From assembly GCA_022828595.1 (NCBI GenBank), contig JAKGHH010000001.1, positions 143,549,017-143,613,016 of the forward strand: a stretch of DNA of 64,000 nt, in the 5' to 3' direction. The DNA comes from Nelumbo lutea. Its lineage: Eukaryota > Streptophyta > Magnoliopsida > Proteales > Nelumbonaceae. The stretch's first letter is position 1, and each line of letters starts with the position of its first letter. Below the pieces are notes generated by a model, which searched no databases, was not told the origin of the DNA, and saw nothing but the letters and a program-made list of their open reading frames with translations. The position numbers and the translations under genes were made by a program. Shown here in pieces: positions 34,101 to 43,302 of the stretch.

Positions 34101-35582
34101 TGCATGACAATTTTGATTGGTTTAGGGCTTTAGGCTTAGGCTTATAATCCAATTTACAATTTTATACATGACAAAAATATAAAATGACAAACCTATAAAT
34201 GATGTTTAAAGTGTAAAATTAAGGGTATAAATGTCACACAAAAAATTATATAAACAGATCAGATTGGCACGTATCGAATTGGGGTGTATTCAAATTTGAT
34301 CCATTAATTAATCGAATTGACTTTCAATTCGATCCAATTTGTTAGGATCAAGGCGGTTATCCAAATCCAGCTATTAGCAGATCGAATCCATATTCAAATC
34401 AAATCAAATCTAACTTAATTGCAGCCCTAGGCAAGTTCTTCAGTTACTACTAGATTTTCCACTGTATTAATACAAAGCCAGAAACGATACTTGATGATAA
34501 CAAAGCGTAGGCAATTGTCCCAATATAGAGATGTAGGACTATGTAGGACTATGAGGGAACATTCAAATATGCGTAGAAATCCAATATGGAAATGTAAATT
34601 AAGAAGGATGCAAAGGAGATCTCTTACGAACCAGGTGTAAGCACATTGGCCGGTGCATTTACAAGCTCTTTTCCAAAAATTATCGCTGAGCAAACATGAC
34701 CAGCATACTTGAGCTTATTTTCTAGTTCAGGTCCAGCACCAAGACCAAGAATCTCAACCGACTTGAGCAATGGTCTCTTGGACTCTGACTTGAACCTATT
34801 GTCTTCGTAAACTCCCAGCACAATTCCTGTAACGATAAGTGCATCCTAACAAATTCAGTATAACAAAAAGATCAATCTCAATCTATGGAAGCATCACTCA
34901 TCGAAGACATACCGAAAGCTATTGCAGAAACAGCATTAACCTTGGAATCTTCAGAGAGGCCCTCAGAAGAAGCAAGCGCAATAGCCACATCACTGGCTTG
35001 GGCAGCCTTCGCGGCCGCTGCCACAGCTTCACCAAGGCTCCGGTAAACAGCTGCGATCGATGATGGTGCGCACTGCCCAAGCCCAATCAAGCCGATCCTT
35101 TTTTGAACCTAAACCCGGAAGCCTGAGAACCGTTGACTGCCCGGATTTCCCTGTAAAATCCTCCTCCGAGGACGCTTCTGCCAAAAGACCACCCAAATGG
35201 GCATCTAACTTTCTCAAAATTGGATTTTCAAACTTTGAGTTCTCATCCTTGGCCATGTCTTTCTCCGTAACACCCACTGCGAGAATGTCTCCTTCCATTT
35301 CACCAAATCGATCTCCTTTGCAGAGAAAGCAATCTGTCGAGAATTCCCACAAACAAGCAACAAACATTTTAAGATTTAAACCGAACAATGTTATCCAAGC
35401 AAAAGTAAACGCATTACATGTAAAACCCATCTGGAGATTTCAATCTTGAGCAATGAAAATTACGTAAAAAAGGGTTTAAGATCGAGAAAACTTTTGAGGG
35501 AGGGACAGAGGGAGACCTGAGGAACTTCAGTGTTGGCAGGTTGAGTGAGGCCAAGAGTGACCCGACTCAGCGACTGTGCCAT
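22102..35582 (-). CDS. LAP1: Leucine aminopeptidase (M17 family), seven exons visible, 3' end missing
   Basis: Seven exons with GT/AG borders can be placed on the minus strand: 35517-35582, 34913-35333, 34632-34826, 33299-33524, 32603-32729, 32352-32447 and 22102-22180. The start [19 protein letters not shown] matches the short N-terminus of Arabidopsis LAP1, so no plastid transit peptide is evident. The N-terminal domain shows [16 protein letters not shown] and [13 protein letters not shown]. The catalytic domain shows [62 protein letters not shown] and NTDAEGRL, including the metal ligands K, D, D, D and E and the catalytic R. The enzyme forms hexamers and removes N-terminal residues, chiefly Leu. 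About 403 residues are covered; the last 115 or so are not found. Three one-base indels lie at about 35291-35296 (missing G), 35099-35104 (extra A) and 22118-22120 (extra A); the first two cancel. They could be sequence errors or decay. Confidence 0.93.
22181..23757. other. Part of leucine aminopeptidase intron 6, no gene recognised
   Basis: AT-rich intron sequence. 22940-23100 has three loose copies of an AAT-TTGGCA...TCTTATAAT unit. 23430-23650 is GC-richer and may be a worn MITE (GGTGTTATCCAAACA at 23433), but I could not find its partner end. No copia LTR or primer site was found before the gag start at 23758. Confidence 0.45.
24069..24197 (+). pseudogene. GRAS-family (SCARECROW-like) gene fragment inside the Mutator-like element
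   Basis: One frame reads [20 protein letters not shown], then LNQISNV, a TGA, and [17 protein letters not shown]. This resembles the leucine heptad repeat region of GRAS transcription regulators, closest in my memory to the SCL8 type. The TGA stands where an Arg codon CGA is expected (NVRGD). Only about 43 codons are present, without start, intron or the VHIID core, so it is a captured fragment and not a gene. Confidence 0.6.
24755..25320 (-). pseudogene. Possible second captured fragment in the Mutator-like element
   Basis: Two overlapping frames on the minus strand (25320-24868 and 25060-24758) start near a hydrophobic segment [20 protein letters not shown] followed by a Ser/Thr-rich stretch, as in type II membrane proteins. 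I do not recognise the family. It could be a captured 5' exon or chance coding next to the (GA)n tract at 25111-25130. Confidence 0.3.
26900..27310 (+). pseudogene. Protease and downstream segment of the old copia element
   Basis: [17 protein letters not shown] at about 26907 is the copia protease site with the catalytic [43 protein letters not shown] and [20 protein letters not shown] follow, with the typical pre-integrase approach GIYLLD near 27220. A stop interrupts at 26908 and another at 27307. Confidence 0.85.
27310..28170 (+). pseudogene. Integrase of the old copia element
   Basis: Pre-integrase zinc residues are seen in [16 protein letters not shown] (about 27392-27440). Core blocks are [20 protein letters not shown] (about 27523), then NPKEYFKND and [20 protein letters not shown] (about 27750-27810). 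The expected DNA-reeY aspartate region is damaged ([10 protein letters not shown]). The C-terminal linker reads [36 protein letters not shown] and [20 protein letters not shown] (27955-28160). Confidence 0.87.
28397..28962 (+). repeat. 283-bp direct tandem duplication in the copia RT linker
   Basis: 28397-28679 and 28680-28962 are near-identical and adjacent, both starting CACACCACTCTTCGTTAGA. The unit includes copia linker sequence plus about 50 bases of the left end of the MITE that begins at 28911, so the duplication arose after the MITE had inserted. Confidence 0.9.
28911..29453. mobile_element. Foldback MITE with GC-rich arms and AT-rich centre
   Basis: The ends GAGGTGTAAAGTGTCGTG and CACGACCCGATTTACACCTC are inverted repeats. 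The arms are GC-rich (GGCCCACAGCCCATGG, GCATGGCCCACGG) and the centre 29085-29282 is nearly pure A and T. It interrupts the copia RT linker: copia coding resumes at about 29458 with CCTACCATGCCTTCC. Confidence 0.78.
29458..30160 (+). pseudogene. Reverse transcriptase of the old copia element, internally deleted
   Basis: Readable blocks are [78 protein letters not shown] and the [12 protein letters not shown] site, where the usual YVDD is YVND. The stretch from the first catalytic aspartate (QLDVKNAFLNGDL region) is missing between about 29800 and 29815. Several stops are present. The enzyme cannot be active. Confidence 0.85.
30245..30910 (+). pseudogene. RNase H of the old copia element
   Basis: [18 protein letters not shown], then [53 protein letters not shown], a TAG in [42 protein letters not shown] and LADVFTKGV. 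This is the copia RNase H close to the 3' LTR. At least three stops interrupt it. Confidence 0.88.
30933..31270 (+). repeat. 3' LTR of the old copia element
   Basis: It starts TGTTGAGTATTTTGCTG after the purine tract GAAGGGGAG, as the first copia LTR does (TGTTGAGTGG). A pyrimidine-rich tract CTTTCTTTTTCCATTC... follows at about 31160-31240. I could not fix the 3' end, because the 5' LTR is missing and there is nothing to compare. Confidence 0.65.
31271..32351. other. Leucine aminopeptidase intron 6 sequence next to exon 6
   Basis: AT-rich intron sequence between the copia LTR and exon 6. No gene or clear repeat is seen apart from short near-repeats TATCTAATTATAAAAAA at 32102-32150. Confidence 0.55.
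32935..33010. repeat. (GT)n/(GA)n microsatellite in leucine aminopeptidase intron 4
   Basis: An interrupted GT tract (GTGTGTTTGTGTGTG type) is followed by GAGAGAGAGAGAGAGAGAG, in the intron between exons 5 and 4. Confidence 0.9.
33933..34429. mobile_element. hAT-type MITE in leucine aminopeptidase intron 3
   Basis: The ends are TAGTGCTGCAA and TTGCAGCCCTA, inverted to each other with one mismatch. An exact 8-bp target duplication ggcaagtt flanks them (33925-33932 and 34430-34437). No coding. It shares its ends with the element at 58765-59177. Confidence 0.88.
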
Positions 35583-35760
35583 GCGGAATCGTCGACGAGA
35601 GAGAGAGAACGCAGTACAAAGTCAGCAAATGCAAATTTGTTAGAAGGATGTGAACCCGGTACGAGGAAGCATTTATCGTGCAAGGAGAATCAAAATGAGT
35701 TAAAACGATGAAGCATTGACATCATCAGTCAGTATCAGCACCTACCGATGCGGTCGTTCG

Positions 35761-36120
35761 TAGGAGGTGATTCAATGGAGTTCACATGGGGGAACATTCT
35801 TGACCATTGGATTGGAATCAGATGGGATTAATGCTAATACAAGGTGGGACCACGTAAATGTAAATTCCAATTTTTAACTTTTTAGACAGCATCCTCATCA
35901 GAACATCGTAGGATGTGCCTGTGACGAGCAGATCCGGTCTCTCCTCATTGTAACTAACTGGTTTGTCTTCACCCTAACCCGACCCTCCAATTCTTGCATC
36001 GAATCAAATCTGATCTGACCCAACTTATGATATGCAATGTTGAAACTCGCCCGAATCGTATAGGATTCAACAAATACTGACCCGATTTTCACCGCAGTTT
36101 TTTTAATTGTATATTTCATA
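35761..36120. repeat. Upstream region of leucine aminopeptidase, copy 1 of a dispersed duplication
   Basis: This begins 180 bases upstream of the leucine aminopeptidase start. It shares GGGGAACATTCTTGACCAT, GGGATTAATGCTAAT, TGTAAATTCCAATTTT and GTTTGTCTTCACCCTAAC with 39556-40056 in the same order and orientation. The site attgtaac at 35947-35954 is uninterrupted here but holds a MITE in the second copy. Confidence 0.85.
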
Positions 36121-36507
36121 AAAACCGGTAAGTGTGGAAAATCTTGTTGATAATAATATATTCAAAAATTTTAATAAGTATATATTTTTTTATTTTTTAT
36201 TTTTTATTATTAATCGAATGTAGATTGTAAAACAAAATTTAATTACATAAACACATACTCTAAATATGTGATAAATACCTCTATTCGATTTCAACATATC
36301 CATATGTATACTACGGGGTTCAACGGAAGCCTCATCACCTCCTCTCCTCCGGAAGTCGGTTCAATGACTTCCCGGTGTGGTGATCAATAACGAGCTAGCT
36401 CTGGGTCGTGAGAGCTTTCGGTTCAAAAAACACCATCAGCAGCCTCTATGTATTTGTCGTCAATTGGGGCCAAAGGTGATGGAAAAACTGACTCAACCCA
36501 TGCTTAT
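36121..36507. other. Spacer left of the first solo LTR
   Basis: AT-rich start, then a GC-richer part with CTCATCACCTCCTCTCCTCCGG. No gene seen. Confidence 0.45.
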
Positions 36508-36617
36508 TGATGTAACAGTTTCTGGTTACGTACCATTTTTTGTGATGTATCAACTTTTTTTTGGCAAAGTACCTCGTCTTTTGACCTGGTCCCAGGCGGT
36601 TTGTGACTTAGAGGATG

Positions 36618-36925
36618 ATGGAGCTCCCTGGTGGCGAACTGCTTGGTGATGAGCTACTTGGTGGCAAACTGCTTGGTGGCAAACTCCCTGGTGGCGAACT
36701 GCTTGGTGGCGAACTCCCTAGTGGCGAACTCCCTGATGGAGAGCTCCCTGGTGGCGAACTCCCTGGCGGCGAGCTCCCTGGTGGCGAACTCCCTGGTGGC
36801 GAACTGCCTGGTGGTGAGCTCCCTGGTGGTGAACTGCCTGATGGCGAACTGCCTGGTGGCAAACTGCTTGGTGGTGAGCTCCCTGGTGGCGAACTCCCTA
36901 GGGGAGAACTGCTTGATGGACTCGT
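36618..36925. repeat. 15-bp minisatellite, unit GGCGAACTCCCTGGT
   Basis: About 20 tandem copies with few substitutions. As 15 is a multiple of 3, the array gives long open frames on both strands (GGELP repeats on plus, pairs such as SSPPG on minus) that are not genes. A flanking 50-base block with TTTGACCTG-TCC-AGGCGG is present on both sides of the array (36577 and 36929). Confidence 0.93.
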
Positions 36926-37214
36926 CATTTGACCTGCTCCTAGGCGGCTTGCAAATCAAAGGATGGTGGAGCTCCCTGGTGCAGCGCAACCCAACTGCCC
37001 TCTATATGAGGTGATTTCCTCTCCTTTGTAGGCAGTAGGAGCTGAGGGACCAGCGAGAACATAACCAGAGGACCTAGGGGTATTTTCCCGGCATGGACTC
37101 TCTGATGCCTAAGCATTCTGATTACAGAGAGCTTGGAGAGAAATGAGAGAGCTAGAGAGCAGGGGTTACCATTCTTTTTCCAACCCCCCCCCCTCGGCTT
37201 TGGGGGTCGGAGTC

Positions 37215-37222
37215 TTTATATA
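37215..37222 (-). promoter_or_regulatory. TATA box of the solo LTR
   Basis: On the minus strand CTATATAAAG is followed by ACTCCGACCCCC, matching the TATA plus CCCC-rich arrangement of the related LTRs. Confidence 0.6.
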
Positions 37223-37927
37223 GTGGTGTCCTCGCGGGTTAGGTGGGTGAAAAGCCTTCAAACGGTAAGACTCGTCACATCCTGTCAGAACCAGGGTACG
37301 GTGGTGAACTCCTCAAGGTCGTCAGGCTGGCGCTTGTGTCAGGCGGCCAAGTCGGCGCCTGCGTCAGTCGGTGTCTGGGCCAGGTTGTCAGGTTGGCGCC
37401 TGTGTCAAGTCGGCGGGTCAGTGTCTGGGCCAGGTCGTCAGGCAGGAGATCTTCCTGCAATACGCCAAACTGCACTTCTTTACTGAGCTACCCTACAAGT
37501 GGCGAGCTGCCCGGGGGAGCTATGCCAAGCTCCTAGGGCTATGCCGAATATCTTGTGGCGAGCTCTGCCGAGCTGCCTGGCTCCTTGATGGTGAGCACCT
37601 TGGAGAACTACCTATCTCCTTGATGAGCTCTTTGGTGAGCTACTGAGCTCCTTGGCAAGCTCCTTGGTGAGCTACCGAGCTCGTGGGGTCGGCCGTTATG
37701 GGTCATCGGTGGGCATCTTATGGGTTGCCAGGTCAGCCAGGTCAGATCATGTGCCGGGCTGATCCAGGTCGCACGCAGGCCACGCCAGGCAACGCACAGG
37801 CCTCGTGCAGGCTGCGCGCCAGGCCGGCCGGGACACCAACTTGGTAAGTTGTTGGCTGAGTATCGCCTAGTTGTCACGAGGTGCCACGTGTTACAATTTT
37901 ACTGGAGGGCCAAATCTGCCCTCATCA

Positions 37928-38719
37928 CCTATCGTCCATTCCTAGAAAGCCCTCATAGAGGCCGTCGATCCCCTCCATTACACTTGGACACCAAAGAGGA
38001 GCGGCAGTGAATCCAGATCTCCTTCAAATCAAAGGAGCTTCCACTGAAGTCGCAGTCGTTGCATCCCACCAATCTAATGCCAACCTATTTTGGCCAGTAA
38101 ACCAAGGTCCATTAAGCAAGACCCATTCTGCCTCCTTCGACGGGAAGATGCTTCTCTCCCCCTCTCTTCTTTGGTTTATAGCACCGAAGCTTGGCTAAGC
38201 CCCAGCCGCCATCGCTTTTTTGTAAGAAAAGTTCAATCGACGACCAGCAGCCCGACCACCTCACAGGCAAGGATTAAAGTGAAAGTAGGGGGGATGATTC
38301 CTGAGAAGTGACTCGGTGTTAAACAAAACCGTGGTTCTGGTTGATGAGGAACGGCTATAGATGTTTTTGAGTCCTAAAATAGGTTTTGTCATCTTGTCAC
38401 TGTCAGTCAAGGACATTACTTTCTTTACCATATGTCGGGGATTTGTCTTAATCCCCTCTACTGCCTTTTCTTATGTCTAACATGTGCCTTCTCACATGCT
38501 CCTCCATTAGAGCTACGACCTGTGCTCTTCTTCTTCTTCTTCTTCATTTCGTTCATCTGCACTGCTGTCTCGATAGATATTTTTCTTAATCGTAGAGAAT
38601 CATTTACTTTTTTTGCAAGCTTGGTGACCAAATCGATGTATCTGGGCGCACCTCAGGGGGTCTTCCTGGTGGGATGAAGGAAAGTCAAATTCGATCTATC
38701 TCTAAAATATCACCATCAA
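37928..38719. other. Spacer right of the first solo LTR, no gene recognised
   Basis: Small frames on the plus strand (for example 38007-38198 and 38432-38677) match nothing I know. A (TTC)n tract lies at about 38527-38545. Confidence 0.4.
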
Positions 38720-38917
38720 AATTCTTCATCAGTTGGGTTTTATTTTGAAATTTGAGGAATAATGAAGGGAAAATTCAACATTTTATTTCTTTCTATTAGC
38801 ACTTAATGGCAAAGTCAATTTTTAGAAACAATAAAAGTACTTTAAGACAATACCTAAACAGTAAGGATACAGTTTGTCAATTTTGTCAACAATAGGGGTA
38901 GTTTAAGAGATTTACCC
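38720..38917. mobile_element. Right-end fragment of the Mutator-like family found at 23852-25851
   Basis: The stretch shares CATCAGTTGGGTTTTATTTT, GTACTTTAAGACAATA, ACAGTAAGGAT-CAG and the end TTTACCC with the right end of the 23852-25851 element, in the same orientation. No left end was found nearby. Confidence 0.7.
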
Positions 38918-39555
38918 TAAAATAATTTCATTTTTTGTCAATTCTAAATTATGTATTTCATTTTCATTATCAATAAAAGTAATTCTTGTTTATTACCCTT
39001 AATTTTTTAATTTGACTAATAAAAATATCATAAAGGTGTATATTTTTGTATACATTTTATAATATTCTATATTTATTTCAGTTTTAAAGAATTTATTACA
39101 TAACTATGACTTCATATGTTGATCAATTTGATTCAGATGATTAAATTGCCTAGTTACCACTTGGATAAATAATGGTTTTTTTTTTACTTAATTTTGAAAT
39201 ATATGGGGTTATATTATTAAAAATATTGACATATATCTAATTAGTAGCATTTGTTAGTGAAAATAACTTAAATATAGGATTTAATAAGAGGAAATGAGAG
39301 TTGATACTTTAAATATAAGACTTGATGAGAGGAGATTAAATGAGATGAAAAGTAATAATTGAAGTTACATTTTCAAACATTACAATTAGATGTGGAATAA
39401 ATACACAAATACGAATGCTTAGTAGCTAGCCATTGAATCTGGCATTAAAGTTGTAATAAAATGACTTTTATACCATTTCTAAAACAAAGAAATAGAGGGT
39501 AATTTTAATCCAAAAAAAAAAACTTTCACTCTCGACACTTTTATATATAGTATAG
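38918..39555. other. AT-rich spacer, no gene
   Basis: Nothing recognisable. A+T is very high; GATGAGAGGAGATTAAATGAG-type near-repeats occur at 39280-39345. Confidence 0.5.
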
Positions 39556-40056
39556 AGAGGAGGTGGTCCAATGGAGCTCATGTAGGGGAACATTCTTGAC
39601 CATAGGATTGGGATCATATGGGATTAATGCTAATGGTGGGACCATGTAATGTAAATTCCAATTTTGTAACTCTTTAAATAGGCATCCTCATTATCATTGT
39701 AACCAAGGTTCAAAATATCAACACGCCTAATACGTCGGTAAGGGTGTATTGGGTGATACCGATAGCCGTTTTTTGTTTTTTTTTTTGTTCAAAACCGGTT
39801 CAGGGGCCGGTTTAAGGCTCCTCTACCCCTGAATCAATCAGAACCCCAATAAACCCCCTATAGGGGTGTATCAGGAAGCCACCAACATGATACGTATCGA
39901 CCAATACGGATCGATACGTATCGATACTTTGAACCTTGATTGTAACTAACTAGTTTGTCTTCACCCTAACTTGACCTTCCAATTCTTGAATCGAACCCGA
40001 ATCTAACCCAACTAATAACTTGACCTTCGGTTCGATTGTATATTCTATAACACATT
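39556..40056. repeat. Copy 2 of the leucine aminopeptidase upstream duplication, with a MITE inserted
   Basis: This is homologous to 35761-36120 on both sides of a 235-bp MITE (39704-39938). It is not followed by leucine aminopeptidase exons. Confidence 0.85.
39704..39938. mobile_element. hAT-type MITE with perfect target duplication and paralogous empty site
   Basis: Perfect inverted ends CAAGGTTCAAA and TTTGAACCTTG. Exact 8-bp target duplication attgtaac (39696-39703 and 39939-39946). The interior holds GATACGTATCGA-type palindromes. The homologous stretch upstream of leucine aminopeptidase has a single attgtaac (35947-35954) and no insert. Confidence 0.93.
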
Positions 40057-40949
40057 TTGAAAATTAAGCAGTCAAATTTATTAATTTGAGTTGAAATTTG
40101 GTTTATGGGCTTTAAGGTGTCACTCCTCCATGGGTAAAAGAATCAAAACAAACATAAAAGGAAACCATAAACTTAATAAGATTATAGAGTTAGGGTCATA
40201 TGAACAAAATTAAAAGAAAACGATATATGCAATGGAATCATAACCCATTAGGGCCACAATGGCAAAACCCAAACCTGGCTCAAGTTAAAGCACCAAAAAC
40301 ATTGACCTGACCCTACACATGAATAAGTCCCACCCATTGGCATCCCTGCATGTAACTATAAGTGTCGGGAATTGAACCTATGTTTTAATGGAATTGGGAT
40401 TTCCTTCCAACAAAAAACTATTTCAACATGATATGTGTCCGCACATGTCATACATGGTGGGTTTCATTCTTATGGCAAGATGTGCAAACATAGTTATCAG
40501 CAAAATAATCAATACATACAAATGACAAAAATGGTTGATCACACTCCATTCCAAGAGTGAGAATCCAATGCCCCATGAATGATATGGATGGTCACTAACA
40601 ATTTCCAATTCTCCATCTCCCTAAGGGACTACTGAGGTTCCTCGGAGGAGGCTTTTTAATAAGATGTTCCTTTTATTGAGGTTGCTTGCATTTGCCCTTT
40701 GGTTTTCCAAGTGTTTGTTATCCCCCATGGTTGGGCTTTTCCCTAGGTTAGGTCTTGTTTGTTGTATTTTCTACTTCCCTTTAGTGGCTTTTTGTGTGAT
40801 TTTTTCGTCTTTCAGCTTTCTTTTAGGGTGCTTTGTCTTATGGCTGTAGTGTAGTATTTATGTAGTTGGGTTGTTTTATTTGTTCATCTTCAGTGTCTTG
40901 TTTGTGTCTGGTGTCCTATTTTGTCTAGTTGTTTTTTGGATTTCTACTC
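40057..40949. other. Spacer, possibly LINE-flanking, no gene recognised
   Basis: The short hydrophobic frames at 40664-40849 and 40871-41062 come from a T-rich stretch and are probably non-coding. No element boundary was found. Confidence 0.4.
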
Positions 40950-41500
40950 TCATGGACAACTTCTTTGAGCCCCAACAAGCCTTTGAACACGTAGCTCGGG
41001 ATGAAGTTGATCTAGGAGTGGACCTCTTAGGTGTTAAGAGAAAGCTTACACTTTCTAGCTAGATTTGAGGAATGGAGGTACTATAGGATTGGGGGACTAT
41101 TTCCAAAGATGTTTTCTAATTCCAAGATCTCCATCGTGTGTTGGTGGTATTTGAAATATGACCTTGGAAGATATTAAAATTCTCCTTTTAGAGATGTTAT
41201 TTTTGAGCTCTATTCTAGGAGTTGTTTATCTTTGATAATGTGAATAGAATGAACTTTAATATGTCTTTGATCAATGGATTTTCATCAAAAGAATGGAATG
41301 TTGGTCAAGTACCTTCCTCTATCTCTCTTACGAATGTTGAAATTGGGTATAAATTCATGATTTGCTTTTTGATTTTATGGATACTAATGTGGGTTTAGCC
41401 ATTGTAGAGAAGATTGGCTTAGTTTGTGTAGTTCAAGATAAATAATACTTTGTATTAAGGTGCAAATTTCTCTTGATCAACCTTTGAAATTTGGGAATTT
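40950..41500 (+). pseudogene. LINE ORF1-like fragment (DUF4283-type region)
   Basis: In shifting frames this shows MDNFFEPQQAFEHVARDEVD, GVKRKL, WNFDNVNRMNF-like sequence and IHDLLFDFMDTNVGLAIVEK followed by IGLVCVVQD. This resembles the N-terminal part of ORF1 of plant L1-like LINEs, where a WVQIHDLPF-M---VG--IG pattern is usual. Stops are frequent. With the fragments at 45040-45654 and 48770-49170, all on the plus strand, it may come from one LINE broken by later insertions. Confidence 0.45.
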
Positions 41501-41539
41501 TTTGTCCCTAATGTTTGGGCTGTTTTTTTGTTATGAGTG

Positions 41540-42345
41540 TAAGAAAGTGTATATATATAAATACGTTAATCCAATATTATAAGCCCAAGCCTGACTAGAC
41601 TAGTTGAGGCCAATTACCCACTTAAGAAAAGTATTTGCACTAATTTAGGAATTAGAACTATCTAGAATAAAGTTAAAAGGGCAAAATGGGTAAAGGCTAA
41701 ATATAAGAAGATTAAAAAAATAGAGTCCAAAACACTATAAATAGGGATGGCAATTTTCTTGTAAAACCGGGGTCCCACCTCACCCTAAATGGAGTGGGTT
41801 TTTTCCAATCTTAGGCCAGGATAGGGAAATATTTTTGTCCCAAATCAGGAATGGGGCAGGCATGGGGTTTGCATATAATTCCCCAAACTTGCCTTGAACC
41901 CAATGGTTAATTATTAAAATATTCATAGGTTTAATATTAATTTTTAAAGCACCATTAAATTTCCCCCAAATTCTAAAAAACCTAAGATCCCATAATCACA
42001 TTTTAAAAATACTTCCAAATTCCTATTTCTAAAATACCCCTGAAATTTAATGTATTTTTAGTTAGTTTCCTTAGGGTGGGGAAAATTTGGGTTTCCCCAT
42101 TCCCAATAAAGGAAGGGTACCCCGCATTGAACCCATTCCACCACTGGGGTGGGTGGGATGGGACAGGGGATTTTGGCTATGGGGCGGGGAGGGGAAGGGG
42201 TGCCCTCCCCCAAACTTGTCCCATTGTCATTCCTAATTATAAGTAGGGCCTTACACCCATATGGGGACCCATTAACAATATACCCATTCGGGAGGAAACC
42301 CATATTTTCTTTTTCCTCTCTCTCTCTCTCTCTCTCTCGTTTGAT
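41540..42345. repeat. Dispersed repeat, copy A, with MITE inserted
   Basis: The outer parts match 47470-47770 in order: TGTAAGA, ATCTAGAATA, AAACACTA-AAA, CATATGGGGACCCA/CACATGGGGACCCA, TTAACAATA-AC-CATT, and a (CT)n tract. Copy B has no MITE. A (CT)n microsatellite ends this copy at 42317-42339. Confidence 0.72.
41742..42235. mobile_element. Foldback MITE with G-rich interior
   Basis: Ends TAGGGATGGCAATTTT and CCATTGTCATTCCTA are imperfect inverted repeats. Flanks actataaa and attataag are a weak 8-bp duplication (6 of 8). Copy B of the host repeat (about 47652) lacks the insert, which supports these borders. Confidence 0.75.
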
Positions 42346-43302
42346 CTCATACCACCTCTCTTTCTCCCTCTATAGACACTGCCATTCCCCTCCGAATCTT
42401 CAGAGTCAGACCACCACCACCACCTCATTGGATTCAATTAGCTTATATAGAACCTTTGTTTAAGCTTCAATCTTTGTAGGAGGTTGTTTAAAAAAAATTA
42501 TTTTGTCAACATCCATCCTAATTTCTCATCACGATTGTCAACTTCTCAGTGATGAAACTCTTCGAGACTACCATAGGTAATATATCTAGTCATTGTTGAT
42601 TTGATCAGATCTATTAGAGAGTCGTCAGAATTGCAACTCAACCTTATCAACAACATAGTAACCACTATGAACTCATGAGAACTTGTTGCTTGTTGAGTTT
42701 CTTGTTCAATTTTTTGACTCAATGAGAGATTTTGAAAGCAATGCCTGAGAAAATATGCCATTTGCATTTGAGGTTTTCTAATCCTATTTATTTCTCATTA
42801 AATAACCTGTTTTAGCAAATCTAACCCATCAAAGTTTCTTTTGTAGTTTTGATATCTGCGTGTTGAAGCTTCTTCCTGATGGAGGAACAACACAAGAAAC
42901 CTATACTCATCATTGTGGGGCTTTCATTCTTTTTGAGACATAAAAATCTTTAGATTTCACTACTGGATCAGGTTCTTCAAGAAGCCAGAGCACTAGATTC
43001 ATTTCTTTTTCTTAACTACAAACTTCATTATTTTTAATGCATAGATCTAGGTAAGAGAAACACCTATTTCTATTTGTCATTGGAATTTTATTTGTCCTTT
43101 GAGATGAAAGTGTACAAATGCTTTTTGAGGCATTTGATTAGCAATTTGCAAGTAGTATGTTGCCGATCTCTGAAGCATTCTGATTATTTTAAGTATTTTC
43201 ATTGTTGATCTCCGAGTAACTACCTTATGTCTATTATCACTGTGGAAGGGTTGGCCACCATTTTCGGACCCATAGTTTGGGATAGGATAGATCAATAGCC
43301 TG
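42346..43302. other. Spacer, no gene recognised
   Basis: Nothing recognisable in six frames. A (CCA)n stretch lies at 42411-42424. Confidence 0.45.

Larger units (their letters stand above)
36508..37927 (-). repeat. Probable solo LTR of the gypsy LTR family, minus orientation
   Basis: The right end CAAATCTGCCCTCATCA is the reverse complement of the LTR start TGATGAGGGC seen at 61231, and the same end is found at 53311. The left end TGATGTAACAG at 36508 is less certain. Flanks are cttat (36503-36507) and cctat (37928-37932), one mismatch. A TATA box lies on the minus strand at 37215-37222. No gypsy coding region flanks it, so it is a solo LTR or a remnant. The 15-bp minisatellite at 36618-36925 lies downstream of the TATA box. 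Confidence 0.65.

Noticed and set aside
36608..37014. Long open frames on both strands made of GGELP/SSPPG-type repeats
   Set aside because: They are produced by a 15-bp minisatellite whose length is a multiple of three, so every frame stays open. No start context, no homology and no other coding signal.
40664..41062. Two hydrophobic plus-strand frames that might be small membrane proteins
   Set aside because: The residues follow from T-rich sequence; the second merges into a LINE ORF1-like stretch, and no signal beyond composition was seen.
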